Positions 19,701-27,428 of a DNA stretch of 64,000 bases are shown here, piece by piece. The stretch covers positions 1,178,001 to 1,242,000 of the forward strand of contig NZ_CP089974.1 in NCBI RefSeq assembly GCF_030177935.1, in the 5' to 3' direction. The position numbers and the translations under genes are program-made. Source of the stretch: Moraxella haemolytica (lineage in GTDB: Bacteria; Pseudomonadota; Gammaproteobacteria; Pseudomonadales; Moraxellaceae). Position 1 is the stretch's first letter. Every line of letters begins with the position of its first letter. The notes under the pieces were generated by a model. It was given only the letters and a program-made list of their open reading frames with translations, was not told the origin of the DNA and did no database searches.

Positions 19701-20999
19701 TTACAACATCCAGTCTGCGATAGCAACCGAACCAAGATAAGTACCTGTAAAGGTCAATAAAGCAATAATAGCGATTTTAACACCAGATTTCTTAAACAGG
19801 GCTACTTCAGATTGAGAAATAGCAATCCCTGCATAAGCAAGCGTAGGGGTAATAAGTGGCAGTAATCCAAGTTTATCAGTAGCTGCTATGACATAATCTG
19901 CCATTGGCATGGCTGGCAAAGCAACAAGAATCGCTACAATAGATACCCATGCAATACTTGGTACGCCCAGCGGAATTACTTTTTTGATAAGTATGCCCAC
20001 TACACAGCACGCAAACAAAATCATCATGCCAGGCAGGGCAACAAATAGGTCATTGTTCGTACCAACCCAATTTACAACGAGCAATAGCACACAAATAAAA
20101 GCAAGTGATTGAATGAGTACAGATGTAGCAACCTTAATCTCCTCACCATCGTCCATACTCACACAATCATTAATATGTTCAGCATTTAGCACATGGGTTT
20201 TTCTAAATTTTGCAATCACCTTGTACAGCCATTCAGCAAAAGGTAACGCCACAAACACTGAAACAAACAATCCAGTTGCATAAGTTAGTAGATTACTACT
20301 GGCAGCAAAGGCAATGATATCCTCTTTGTGTTCAGGCAGTAATTCAGCCAACGCAGTTGAACAAGCTCCCATCATACTACCAGACCCCACACCACAGGCC
20401 ATCGCCAATGCTCGCACATCAAATACACCCCATGATGCTATCACACCTGCCATCAACGAAAAATAAATCGCTCCAAACAGCGTACCCATAACATATACGC
20501 CCATTACACCAATTCCCTCAGGAGTCTTTAAACCAAATCTGTCCGCTATTAAGGCAATATTTGGCTCTCTTGCGATGGAATGTGTTGCCCCAATAGCTTC
20601 ACGTCCCATACCAAACGCCAATACAGCTATGGGCAAGGCAAATAAAACCGTCGCCACATTGCCAATTTCCTGCAATAAAAGAGCGGGTCCTGCAGCAATA
20701 ATTTCATTGACTTTGGGGCCGATACCTACGGCAAACTTAGCAATAAAAGGCATAAGACAAATTAAAATCCATTGGCTTGCTACCGCATTACTTTGATCAC
20801 CCAGTACTCGCCCCGCAATACCAATAATGTTTTTGTTAAAAAATATTGCCATTAAAAAAGCATATAATAGTGGTAGTAATATTATAGTGCCGATACCGAT
20901 ATCAAACTTCACAATACCAATATACTCAGAAACACAAGCTAAAGAAATCACAATCAAATGCAGTCGCCAATCAAGCAGGTTTTTTAATGAAAGATTCAC
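19701..20999 (-). CDS. Multi-spanning inner-membrane protein, probable DUF3100 family transporter
   Basis: 432 residues, about 11-12 hydrophobic segments, with small-residue motifs such as GVGSGSMMGACSTALAELLPEH and GVYVMGTLFGAIYFSLMAG. I recognise the overall pattern as DUF3100, a family with no proven function. Lies 43 bp downstream of an M20 amidohydrolase on the same strand, so the pair likely forms an operon in which this protein would import the conjugated amino acid or peptide that the hydrolase cleaves. The transport role is inferred from context. Confidence 0.7.
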   Translation of the reverse strand: MNLSLKNLLDWRLHLIVISLACVSEYIGIVKFDIGIGTIILLPLLYAFLMAIFFNKNIIGIAGRVLGDQSNAVASQWILICLMPFIAKFAVGIGPKVNEIIAAGPALLLQEIGNVATVLFALPIAVLAFGMGREAIGATHSIAREPNIALIADRFGLKTPEGIGVMGVYVMGTLFGAIYFSLMAGVIASWGVFDVRALAMACGVGSGSMMGACSTALAELLPEHKEDIIAFAASSNLLTYATGLFVSVFVALPFAEWLYKVIAKFRKTHVLNAEHINDCVSMDDGEEIKVATSVLIQSLAFICVLLLVVNWVGTNNDLFVALPGMMILFACCVVGILIKKVIPLGVPSIAWVSIVAILVALPAMPMADYVIAATDKLGLLPLITPTLAYAGIAISQSEVALFKKSGVKIAIIALLTFTGTYLGSVAIADWML

Positions 21000-21042
21000 A
21001 ATACAGTCCTTTGGTTATCAAATATTTAAAAAGCTCTACAGT

Positions 21043-22203
21043 CTACATTTTTAGAGTTTGCTCCACCAAACCTACCCATAGTTTTATACCAACACCTACT
21101 GCATTGTCATTAAAATCATAATAGGGGTTGTGTAAGGGAACGGAGGGCCTATTTGGTTCATCCACACCCAACCAAATATAGGCACCTTTTTTAGCATTCA
21201 ACATAAAAGAAAAATCCTCCGATGCCATAGTTGGTGGCACATTATCTATTACCTTGTCCGCACCAAATATACAGCGTGCAATCTCCCTAACATGAGCGGC
21301 ACAACTAGCATCATTAATGGTTGCAGGATAACGCTCTTGGTAATTGATATTCCCTTTAACTCCGTACAAAATAGACAACTTGTCCACACATTCACATAAG
21401 CGATGTTTGATTTTTAAACGAGTATATTCATTAAAGGATCGAACCGTCCCTTTTAATGTAACACATTCTGGAATGATATTGTAGGTATCTCCCCCTGAGA
21501 TTTGCGTGATGCTTAGTACAGCTGGATCTAAAGGGGATATCTCTCGTGAAACAATAGATTGAATAATGGCAATGAATTGGGCTGCCGCCAAGATAGGGTC
21601 CTTGCCATTTTCTGGCATAGCAGCATGCGTACCTACACCCTGCAGCGTGATGTCAAAAATATCAAAAGATGCCATCATCGCACCATCATTAACACAAATA
21701 TCGCCAAGAGACCTACCTGGCCAATTATGCAACCCATAAATCTCGTCAATGGCAAAATTATCAAATAAACCCTCGCTTACCATAGCAAGACCTCCACCCA
21801 AATTCTCCTCAGCAGGCTGAAAGATGAAATACACCGTGCCATTAAAGATACCATGCTCCGCTAAATACTTTGCTGCACCAAGTAAAATAGCAGTATGTCC
21901 GTCATGGCCACAGGCATGCATTTTTCCAGCCTGCTGCGATACATGATCGAAGTCATTCAACTCTTGCATAGGCAAAGCATCCATATCAGCACGAATACCG
22001 ATACTACGACCACTATCCCCCTTAGTTAGTACACCAACCACACCTGTGCCACCCAAGCCTGTATAAACCTTGACACCACAATCCGACAAGATATCTGCCA
22101 CTACAGCCGAGGTATTATGTTCCTCAAATCCCAGCTCTGGATTTTGATGCAGGTATCGTCTCCATTTAATAGCCTGACTAGTAATATTATTTAGGATATT
22201 CAT
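21043..22203 (-). CDS. M20 family amidohydrolase (hippurate hydrolase / N-acyl-amino-acid hydrolase type)
   Basis: Zinc-dependent cytoplasmic hydrolase of N-acylated amino acids or related amides. 386 residues, usual for the M20D subgroup. Metal ligands in HACGHDGH (Cys98, His100, Asp101, His103), catalytic Glu in QPAEEN (131-132), and IRADMDALPMQE near 70-81. The C-terminal ligand His lies in PLHNPYYDFND. AAGGTGG precedes the ATG. Paired with the downstream DUF3100-like membrane gene. Actual substrate unknown. Confidence 0.88.
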   Translation of the reverse strand: MNILNNITSQAIKWRRYLHQNPELGFEEHNTSAVVADILSDCGVKVYTGLGGTGVVGVLTKGDSGRSIGIRADMDALPMQELNDFDHVSQQAGKMHACGHDGHTAILLGAAKYLAEHGIFNGTVYFIFQPAEENLGGGLAMVSEGLFDNFAIDEIYGLHNWPGRSLGDICVNDGAMMASFDIFDITLQGVGTHAAMPENGKDPILAAAQFIAIIQSIVSREISPLDPAVLSITQISGGDTYNIIPECVTLKGTVRSFNEYTRLKIKHRLCECVDKLSILYGVKGNINYQERYPATINDASCAAHVREIARCIFGADKVIDNVPPTMASEDFSFMLNAKKGAYIWLGVDEPNRPSVPLHNPYYDFNDNAVGVGIKLWVGLVEQTLKM

Positions 22204-22449
22204 ACAACCACCTTACACATTTATATAAAGTTTAACCTTATTGTGTGTTGCAGCCAAATATCTCATCCCGACATTCCAAGTAACAACATAAGAGACATCA
22301 AACCCGATATATCCGCATCCTTTTTGGTTAAGGTAGTTCCTATAATAATCTCATGTTGTAAAACTCGATAAAGTCATTGATAGCAAAACTGATGATATAA
22401 CCAAGCTACCCCCCCCCAACCATGCAATTATAGCATTCACCAAAACATT
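22204..22449 (-). other. Degraded accessory-region border with a 9-bp poly-C tract
   Basis: No intact gene. On the minus strand 22263-22373 holds a 36-codon open fragment (LYRVLQHEIIIGTTLTKKDA...) that reads like the end of a real protein, perhaps another immunity gene, but I do not recognise it. A run of nine C (22409-22417; G on the minus strand) lies ~195 bp upstream of the M20 start. Confidence 0.4.
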
Positions 22450-22717
22450 TCACAAGCAACATTTCGCCTTAGTTTTCATTTCTGGTTTGTTGTTTTTATT
22501 GGATACAAGCTCAAATCCATATTTACCATCAGCATTTACACTCGTTTCAATGCCACCTAGCTCAATTAATTTTAAAACATCAGTAGCCCTTTGATGAATA
22601 CCCACCTTCTCATTCTCAGTTCATCAACATATTCATCACCCCTTCTCTTAAATCTTGTTCAAAAGCTATGCTTTTTAGTATTACCTCAATCAGAGTAGCA
22701 CTGATTATATCAATCAC
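22450..22717 (-). pseudogene. Frameshifted remnant of a putative immunity gene
   Basis: Three overlapping frames together read as one broken protein: IDIISATLIEVILKSIAFEQ from a GTG at 22717, then a frame change near 22640, then QRATDVLKLIELGGIETSV running to the stop at 22450. It follows the truncated toxin module at 22731-22775 in the position where immunity genes sit in this array. Family unknown; the reading across frames is my inference. Confidence 0.45.
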
Positions 22718-22730
22718 AGTAATCCTTTAT

Positions 22731-22775
22731 TTACTTACCCTTTAACCCATTCCACCTCACCGCCTCCTCTGCCAT
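22731..22775 (-). pseudogene. Truncated C-terminal toxin module (14 codons)
   Basis: MAEEAVRWNGLKGK then stop. It keeps the module boundary motif found at the start of every toxin module here, but nothing of the toxin. Upstream of it about 30 codons of the MhaB pretoxin end are retained in frame (TLIHQAKLLAAITAAYA). Confidence 0.7.
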
Positions 22776-22871
22776 GCTTGCTGCGGTGTTGACATCTTCA
22801 CTAGCATAGGCGGCGGTGATGGCGGCTAACAGTTTGGCTTGGTGGATGAGGGTGTCTTTTTGGGTTTGGGC
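22746..22871 (-). repeat. Module boundary repeat, copy A
   Basis: About 126 bp nearly identical to the mhaB segment at 28822-28947. It encodes the end of the pretoxin region and MAEEAVRWNG. The longest copy outside mhaB, and the distal end of the array. Confidence 0.85.
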
Positions 22872-22932
22872 TGTTAGTTATGGTCTCTTCATCTTACTGA
22901 TAGATTATTAAATATGAGGTAAGTCTATTGTG

Positions 22933-23454
22933 CTACTCCAATGCACCACTATCCACAAGACTTGACTTACTCGAAAGAAGTTGGCGATAGTAGTGCTTGC
23001 GACAAATGCTGTCATCAGACCACCCGACAGAAACGGATAAGAAGTCTATGTCATCACGATATTTACCGTATTCATATACAGTTAGAGAAAACTGATTATA
23101 GCAATAAACTGAGTCATTTTTATTATTTTCAATCCATTGCCATTTCTGCTGGTTCTCTATATTTTTTAAAATCATCGACTTTTGCTGCAAGCCTATATTT
23201 TCATAGGAAATATGCATAGAGACAACCCCTTTTTTGTTGTAATGTGCCACCCTGCGTTCTTTTGGTAGGCCTTCTACGACTGGTTCTATCAAGCCTTCAA
23301 TTTCATTCATTGATGGTCTGTCATTATCTGGGTGTGGCATACCTGTGTCATAAGAAAATATTTGTAATCTGTACAAGTAAAAAATGAATATCCAAACAGC
23401 CACCATTACAGTTATATTGAAATATTTTGTAATCTTATTAGAATTTAATATCAT
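22933..23454 (-). CDS. Putative membrane-anchored immunity protein (two-Cys family, member 1)
   Basis: 173 residues, not a family I can name. A hydrophobic N-terminal segment (residues ~12-30, FNITVMVAVWIFIFYLYRL) should act as an anchor with the rest outside the cytoplasm. The C-terminal half shares a pattern with the products of 24862-25311 and 26934-27428: YC near 120, then an aromatic/aliphatic strand, VGW, and a Cys-Arg near 155. It starts 3 nt after the stop of a remnant of the same toxin family that precedes the other two paralogs, which is the main evidence for an immunity role. Confidence 0.65.
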   Translation of the reverse strand: MILNSNKITKYFNITVMVAVWIFIFYLYRLQIFSYDTGMPHPDNDRPSMNEIEGLIEPVVEGLPKERRVAHYNKKGVVSMHISYENIGLQQKSMILKNIENQQKWQWIENNKNDSVYCYNQFSLTVYEYGKYRDDIDFLSVSVGWSDDSICRKHYYRQLLSSKSSLVDSGALE

Positions 23455-23457
23455 GGT

Positions 23458-23586
23458 TTACTGCATCCTAATTATTTTTAAAAAATCTTGCTTTCTCTCT
23501 TTGGTGAGTTTTACCATATTACCACCATTAAGACTAACCTGTGATGTTCCAAGTCCGTATGTTATGACAGTTTGCCCACCTTGTTC
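23458..23586 (-). pseudogene. 3' remnant of a TYGxGTxQV-family toxin module
   Basis: 42 codons ending at a TAA 3 nt before the immunity gene. GGQTVITYGLGTSQVSLNGG matches the C-terminus of the intact toxin at 25308-25841 (TIITYGMGTPQVGMSGGS). There is an in-frame stop immediately upstream, so the front of the module is gone. Confidence 0.65.
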
Positions 23587-23595
23587 TCATAAATA

Positions 23596-23860
23596 TTACC
23601 TATTCTTTCTAACTGGCTGAATATGCCATATTTCACTTGTTTTAGGGTTATAGACCATTTCTAGATTTTCTGTTATATAACGATTTGGAGCCTGGCTTTC
23701 CTTGCAGGCCCATTTCTACTCCTGGGTGTTTTTCCCTAGCTTGAATAAAAGGTGCTGCTCTGCCTTCTCGTTGCAATTTATTATAGTAATGTTGGGTTAT
23801 TTTCATATCATTGGCATGATAAAAACCATCACTACTAATAAATAACCCATTTTGTCTTGG
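23596..23860 (-). pseudogene. Frameshifted fragment of an unrelated toxin module
   Basis: Two frames make one protein: first GFYHANDMKITQHYYNKLQR, continuing to APFIQAREKHPG, then after a frame change near 23690 NRYITENLEMVYNPKTSEIW to a stop at 23596. The arrangement KITQHYYNKL, APFIQARE, MVYNPKT..IWH resembles C-terminal domains I have seen in polymorphic toxins, but I cannot name the family. It has no boundary motif and no immunity gene of its own; only 9 nt separate it from the next remnant. Confidence 0.5.
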
Positions 23861-23865
23861 TTAAT

Positions 23866-24198
23866 TTAGTAAAAAATATCTTTAATTCTATCCACTTCAA
23901 CATCTTGATGATAGATACTCAAAATAATATTTTTTTGATCTTCTGTATAAAATTTTTCATTGGTATTTGCTCGATCTTTTAATGCAAATAATATGTTTAA
24001 AATTTCATAATCGAAAGAATACATATTTATCATGTAAGGTACATACAATTTTAAAATATCAAATGACTGCTGAGCATTTAATCTTTTTATGTTTGTGTCT
24101 ATAAAGTCATATAAATACCACTCATCAACAATATTGTTATTTTCAACATCTTTTAGTAAATTATCAAGATTTTTAAAAAAACTCACACTGATACTCAT
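23866..24198 (-). CDS. Putative immunity protein, cytoplasmic
   Basis: 110 residues, no signal or membrane segment, mostly helical and acidic (NLDNLLKDVENNNIVDEWYL at the front, VEVDRIKDIFY at the end). Not a recognised family. It starts 4 nt after the stop of the toxin module at 24203-24814, the standard place of the cognate immunity gene. A soluble protein fits a toxin that acts in the cytoplasm. Confidence 0.6.
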   Translation of the reverse strand: MSISVSFFKNLDNLLKDVENNNIVDEWYLYDFIDTNIKRLNAQQSFDILKLYVPYMINMYSFDYEILNILFALKDRANTNEKFYTEDQKNIILSIYHQDVEVDRIKDIFY

Positions 24199-24202
24199 GC
24201 TC

Positions 24203-24814
24203 TTAATCCTTAAACTTAAAATCGATTTTTAAACCAGTATTAATATTTTCAACATAATGTATTTCTACGCCATTAACATTTTGGGCTTTTTTAACCCATC
24301 CATCTCTGGCATATAAACCATTTTTTGCATCCGACATTTTGATAGGCAGCTTCCTACCCCTTGGGTTGCTTCTTACCTCCCTCATTGCCAATTGTTCAGT
24401 CAAATTCCTAGGGGTAGTTCTTCCTGTTGATATTAAAGAGTAATCAATCGTTTTAACTCGAGATGTGCGATTTCCATCCCCAGCCAACCCTCTTGAATAA
24501 AAACCATTACCACTAATAATAGGTTGAGACAAATACACCCGATTGTTTACCTGCCTAAACGCCTGATAAGCGGTGTTTGTATCAGGATAGGTTTGATTTG
24601 AAAACCTAATAAATCTACTAAATGCTTGGTATTCTAAAACTTCTGCTTGAGTGATTTGACCATTGCTTCTGATGTATTGCAGACCATGAAAATTTGGCAG
24701 ATGCTTACGAATGGCAATTGTCTCAAGAGCTATTATATCCCTTCTTTGTTGCTGAGTGGGGTTTCTGATGGATGCTCTTCGAGTACCATTCCACCTCACC
24801 GCCTCTTCTGCCAT
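24203..24814 (-). CDS. Orphan CdiA-CT-like toxin module 1
   Basis: 203 residues starting MAEEAVRWNG, the same motif that opens the toxin part of MhaB. After a basic linker, a central helical part (LQYIRSNGQITQAEVLEYQA) leads to a C-terminal domain with EQLAMREVRSNP, GRKLPIKMSDAKNG, DGWVKKAQNVNGVEIHYVEN and DFKFKD. That last domain looks like a common C-terminal domain of polymorphic toxins, very likely a nuclease, though I cannot give its name. No secretion signal, so it would work only after recombination into mhaB, or as a free cytoplasmic protein. A putative immunity gene follows 4 nt downstream. Confidence 0.72.
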   Translation of the reverse strand: MAEEAVRWNGTRRASIRNPTQQQRRDIIALETIAIRKHLPNFHGLQYIRSNGQITQAEVLEYQAFSRFIRFSNQTYPDTNTAYQAFRQVNNRVYLSQPIISGNGFYSRGLAGDGNRTSRVKTIDYSLISTGRTTPRNLTEQLAMREVRSNPRGRKLPIKMSDAKNGLYARDGWVKKAQNVNGVEIHYVENINTGLKIDFKFKD

Positions 24815-24856
24815 GCTTGCTGCTGTGTTGACATCTTCTTCGGCATAGGCGGCGGT
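24786..24856 (-). repeat. Module boundary repeat, copy B
   Basis: 71 bp nearly identical to mhaB 28822-28890, including the ATG used by toxin module 1. The match ends 5 bp before the stop of the next upstream immunity gene (24862). Confidence 0.85.
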
Positions 24857-24861
24857 ACATA

Positions 24862-25311
24862 TTAATGCCTATATTTACACTCAGAATGCCTTGATTGCCA
24901 TGATAATTTCAAATACATATAAGGAGTATTTTTTTGGGCGACATCATTGCCCAATATTAAAGCAATATCTTCTTTACAATACAGTGTTTCGGTTGCGTTC
25001 TGTTTGGTTAGAACCCATTGGTTGTTTTTTATATTTTGATGAATTATTTGCATGGTGTGTTCAGTGGGGCTATAGTAGTAATACATAAGCACCACGGCCC
25101 CACCCTGTCGGTCGATCTGCCACTGTCGATCAGGCTGTGGTAGTTCGTGCGTGATTTGATTCATCAATTGTGGAAATTGAATTTCAAGCAAGTGCTGGCG
25201 ATTGCGATAATGATGAGGTTTTGATTGGTAAAAATGCTTAATTTCGGTTATCGCATAAAACATAAAAGCACCAGCGATGACGATGTGCAGATATCCTTTG
25301 ATAGTCATCAT
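24862..25311 (-). CDS. Putative membrane-anchored immunity protein (two-Cys family, member 2)
   Basis: 149 residues. N-terminal hydrophobic anchor (GYLHIVIAGAFMFYAI, residues ~6-21), then a domain predicted to face the periplasm. The C-terminal half has LYCKEDIALIL, YMYLKLSW and ECKYRH, matching the pattern of the products of 22933-23454 and 26934-27428. Its ATG overlaps the toxin stop as ATGA, so the two are translationally coupled. Not a named family. Confidence 0.68.
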   Translation of the reverse strand: MMTIKGYLHIVIAGAFMFYAITEIKHFYQSKPHHYRNRQHLLEIQFPQLMNQITHELPQPDRQWQIDRQGGAVVLMYYYYSPTEHTMQIIHQNIKNNQWVLTKQNATETLYCKEDIALILGNDVAQKNTPYMYLKLSWQSRHSECKYRH

Positions 25312-25841
25312 ACACCCCTCTTTAAGATCAATTTTTTAATCTCAGATTGTGAAAGCCTCAAACCAGTGTATTTTAACGACCCACCAGACATGCCAACCTG
25401 AGGAGTGCCCATACCATAGGTGATGATAGTATTTTTTCTAGTTTTTGATATACCAGCACAGGCAGCATAACATGCTTGCATATTAAAAGATGATCCCTTA
25501 ATAATTTCATCCAATTTAGCAGCCGAATAAGTTCCGCCAATTACATTGCCAAAATTAATTGAGGTGGCCACTCCAGTAAGTATAGATGATGACGCTGAAA
25601 TTTCAAACATATCAGTAGCATACACATTGCCATTTTTAGCGTTAACAACTACAGTGTATCCGTAGATTGATCCAGATACATTTGCGATTATCATATCTCC
25701 AAAGGTAGCAATCGCTGAACCTTCGCTAAATATTTCTTTTTTTGCACCTCTAAACATCCGTCTTGTTTTCTCGTCAATACTTAAACCAAGAACACCGCCA
25801 CCCTGAATTAACCCATTCCACCTCACCGCCTCCTCTGCCAT
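25308..25841 (-). CDS. Orphan CdiA-CT-like toxin module 2 (intact member of the TYGxGTxQV family)
   Basis: 177 residues starting MAEEAVRWNG. The body is rich in Gly, Ala and Ser with weakly hydrophobic stretches (SSSILTGVATSINFGNVIGG) and contains MQACYAACAG followed by TIITYGMGTPQVGMSGGS. Remnants of the same C-terminus occur at 27425-27628 and 23458-23586. I do not recognise the fold. The hydrophobic character and the membrane-anchored two-Cys partner suggest action at the membrane or in the periplasm; this is inference. Overlaps its immunity gene by ATGA. Confidence 0.7.
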   Translation of the reverse strand: MAEEAVRWNGLIQGGGVLGLSIDEKTRRMFRGAKKEIFSEGSAIATFGDMIIANVSGSIYGYTVVVNAKNGNVYATDMFEISASSSILTGVATSINFGNVIGGTYSAAKLDEIIKGSSFNMQACYAACAGISKTRKNTIITYGMGTPQVGMSGGSLKYTGLRLSQSEIKKLILKRGV

Positions 25842-25882
25842 GCTTATGGCGGTGATGAGTAGAGGTTTGGGCTTGGCGGGGT
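25812..25882 (-). repeat. Module boundary repeat, copy C (internally deleted)
   Basis: The first ~34 bp match the other copies, then about 40 bp are missing, and the remainder (25846-25882) again resembles the distal part of the repeat. The ATG of module 2 is kept. Confidence 0.7.
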
Positions 25883-25887
25883 GAATT

Positions 25888-26337
25888 TTAAGTGGACTGA
25901 CCCCATCTTTCAGGGTATTTCACCGAGCATCTTTGTCTTGGATTATTAAGCCATTCTTCATCTTTTGGATACAGCGTGCTTAGTTTTTGGTAAATCTGTG
26001 GATATTCTGCAGGGTCTAGAACCTCAACTTGTTCGTTGCTTAGATTGATTCGCTTAAATTGTAGATTGGGGTCGAAGTAGCAGTCATCTTCTGGCCAAAC
26101 TCCATCAATCACCGTGTAATAAACATAACCACCGATACGCTTAAAATCATTGACATAATATTCAGCGAAACTTCGATCATTTTCTTTGAATAAAAAATAA
26201 TTCATCGGTATGCCATTGTTCCAATCATCTGACATCTCAAAAAGGTAATTACCAAATCTTGTCTTTGAATCTGTAAAACTCCAAAGAATAATAGCGATGA
26301 AGCATAAAGCAATGAAATAAAGTATGGATTTTTTCAT
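25888..26337 (-). CDS. Putative immunity protein with N-terminal anchor
   Basis: 149 residues. KKSILYFIALCFIAIILWSF at residues 2-21 is a signal anchor or an uncleaved signal peptide. The rest is acidic and aromatic (SDDWNNGIPMNYFLFKENDR, DDCYFDPN) with two cysteines, one in DDCYF and one in RQRCSVK. Not related by eye to the two-Cys family above. ATG overlaps the toxin module 3 stop as ATGA. No family recognised. Confidence 0.6.
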   Translation of the reverse strand: MKKSILYFIALCFIAIILWSFTDSKTRFGNYLFEMSDDWNNGIPMNYFLFKENDRSFAEYYVNDFKRIGGYVYYTVIDGVWPEDDCYFDPNLQFKRINLSNEQVEVLDPAEYPQIYQKLSTLYPKDEEWLNNPRQRCSVKYPERWGQST

Positions 26338-26870
26338 TGTACAAATTTAATCCTATTCTGATTTTTAATGACGATCCTATAACCAACCCCTGGTCCTGGG
26401 CTTCCAAGGATGGTTTCAAGGTTTCTTGGGATGTTTTTTATTCCAGACTTTATGTCAAAGTCGTATACATCATGAATCAATCTGTACTCTGCAATATTAC
26501 GATTGTTCTTTTTTCTGCTAACCATAACATTGCCCAACACTGCCCATTCTGCATAGTTAGTAAATGCGATTCGAGCATCATTTACCTCTTCATCAGGTAC
26601 AGTTCGATTGTCTCTCCAGTCGTCCTCTTTTCCAGTAATGACCACAACGACATCTCTTGGTAAAGTCATATTAATTACAAGCTCTTCATTTGTATTAATT
26701 TGGTAAATGTAGTCAGCAAGAGTTTTATCCAATACAAGCTCTCCAGAATCTAGCTTTCGCTGAATATCTCCTATGTCATCTCCGTATATCTTGGCAAGGT
26801 TTTTGAGTGGTTTGGAATGCGAAGTAGGTTTATCATAAAGCCCATTCCACCTCACCGCCTCCTCTGCCAT
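26334..26870 (-). CDS. Orphan CdiA-CT-like toxin module 3
   Basis: 178 residues starting MAEEAVRWNG. Polar helical front (KPLKNLAKIYGDDIGDIQRK), a hydrophobic strand INMTLPRDVVVVITG, then EYRLIHDVYDFDIKSGIKN and a C-terminus with GSPGPGVGYRIVIKNQNRI. I do not recognise the family; His in RLIHDVYDFD is a candidate catalytic residue by position only. Followed by a coupled anchored immunity gene. As with the other modules, no secretion signal of its own. Confidence 0.65.
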   Translation of the reverse strand: MAEEAVRWNGLYDKPTSHSKPLKNLAKIYGDDIGDIQRKLDSGELVLDKTLADYIYQINTNEELVINMTLPRDVVVVITGKEDDWRDNRTVPDEEVNDARIAFTNYAEWAVLGNVMVSRKKNNRNIAEYRLIHDVYDFDIKSGIKNIPRNLETILGSPGPGVGYRIVIKNQNRIKFVQ

Positions 26871-26932
26871 GCTTGCTGCTGTGTTGACATCTTCACCAGC
26901 ATAGGCGGCGGTGATGGCAGCTAGGAGTTTGG
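26841..26932 (-). repeat. Module boundary repeat, copy D
   Basis: 92 bp nearly identical to mhaB 28822-28913. The match stops almost exactly at the stop codon of the preceding immunity gene (26934), as expected of a recombination joint. Confidence 0.85.
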
Positions 26933-26933
26933 A

Positions 26934-27428
26934 TTATGGCTTTTGCTGTAATGCACGAGGGTTTTTACCGCCCCACCAGTATTTGCGGCATTTGTTGCGA
27001 CGGCTCCAAGATGCTTTGACAAAAAATGTTTTTTTGTGAGTGCGAATATCCAAATCAACACCAGATTCAATCTGAATCTCACCTTTGCAGTAAACATCTC
27101 GATCTTGCAGTGTTTCTAGTTTCACAAGATTTTGTTTTCGAGCTTCCAATTTGACTTTTTCAGTGATATCATGCTTAAAGCTTCGGCTAAAAGAGCGTGA
27201 ATTACCTGCATAAAAATCCCCAAAAGGAGATTGTTCGTATTCAGTCATCTCATTAACAATCATTTCCAATTCTTCTTTTGTTGGGATATTGTAGTGCTTA
27301 GATAAAATTAAATAGGGATTTGCTTTTTCAAAGCTTTTATCATAAACCTGATACTTTAGATATAAACCATAAAACACCATACTGACAATACTGCCCACAA
27401 CCAGTATAATACGATTTTTCAGACTCAT
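26934..27428 (-). CDS. Putative membrane-anchored immunity protein (two-Cys family, member 3)
   Basis: 164 residues. Hydrophobic segment at residues ~6-25 (RIILVVGSIVSMVFYGLYLK), then a charged extracytoplasmic domain. VYCKGEIQIESG and FFVKASWSRRNKCRKYWW carry the conserved YC and W-x5-C-(R/K) pattern of members 1 and 2. Its ATG overlaps the stop of the toxin remnant 27425-27628. Because its toxin is broken, it may survive as a free immunity gene. Confidence 0.66.
   Translation of the reverse strand: MSLKNRIILVVGSIVSMVFYGLYLKYQVYDKSFEKANPYLILSKHYNIPTKEELEMIVNEMTEYEQSPFGDFYAGNSRSFSRSFKHDITEKVKLEARKQNLVKLETLQDRDVYCKGEIQIESGVDLDIRTHKKTFFVKASWSRRNKCRKYWWGGKNPRALQQKP

Noticed and set aside
23384-23620. 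Plus-strand frame of 78 codons across the toxin remnant and immunity start
   Set aside because: The opposite strand contains the supported immunity gene and toxin C-terminus; this frame has no family features.
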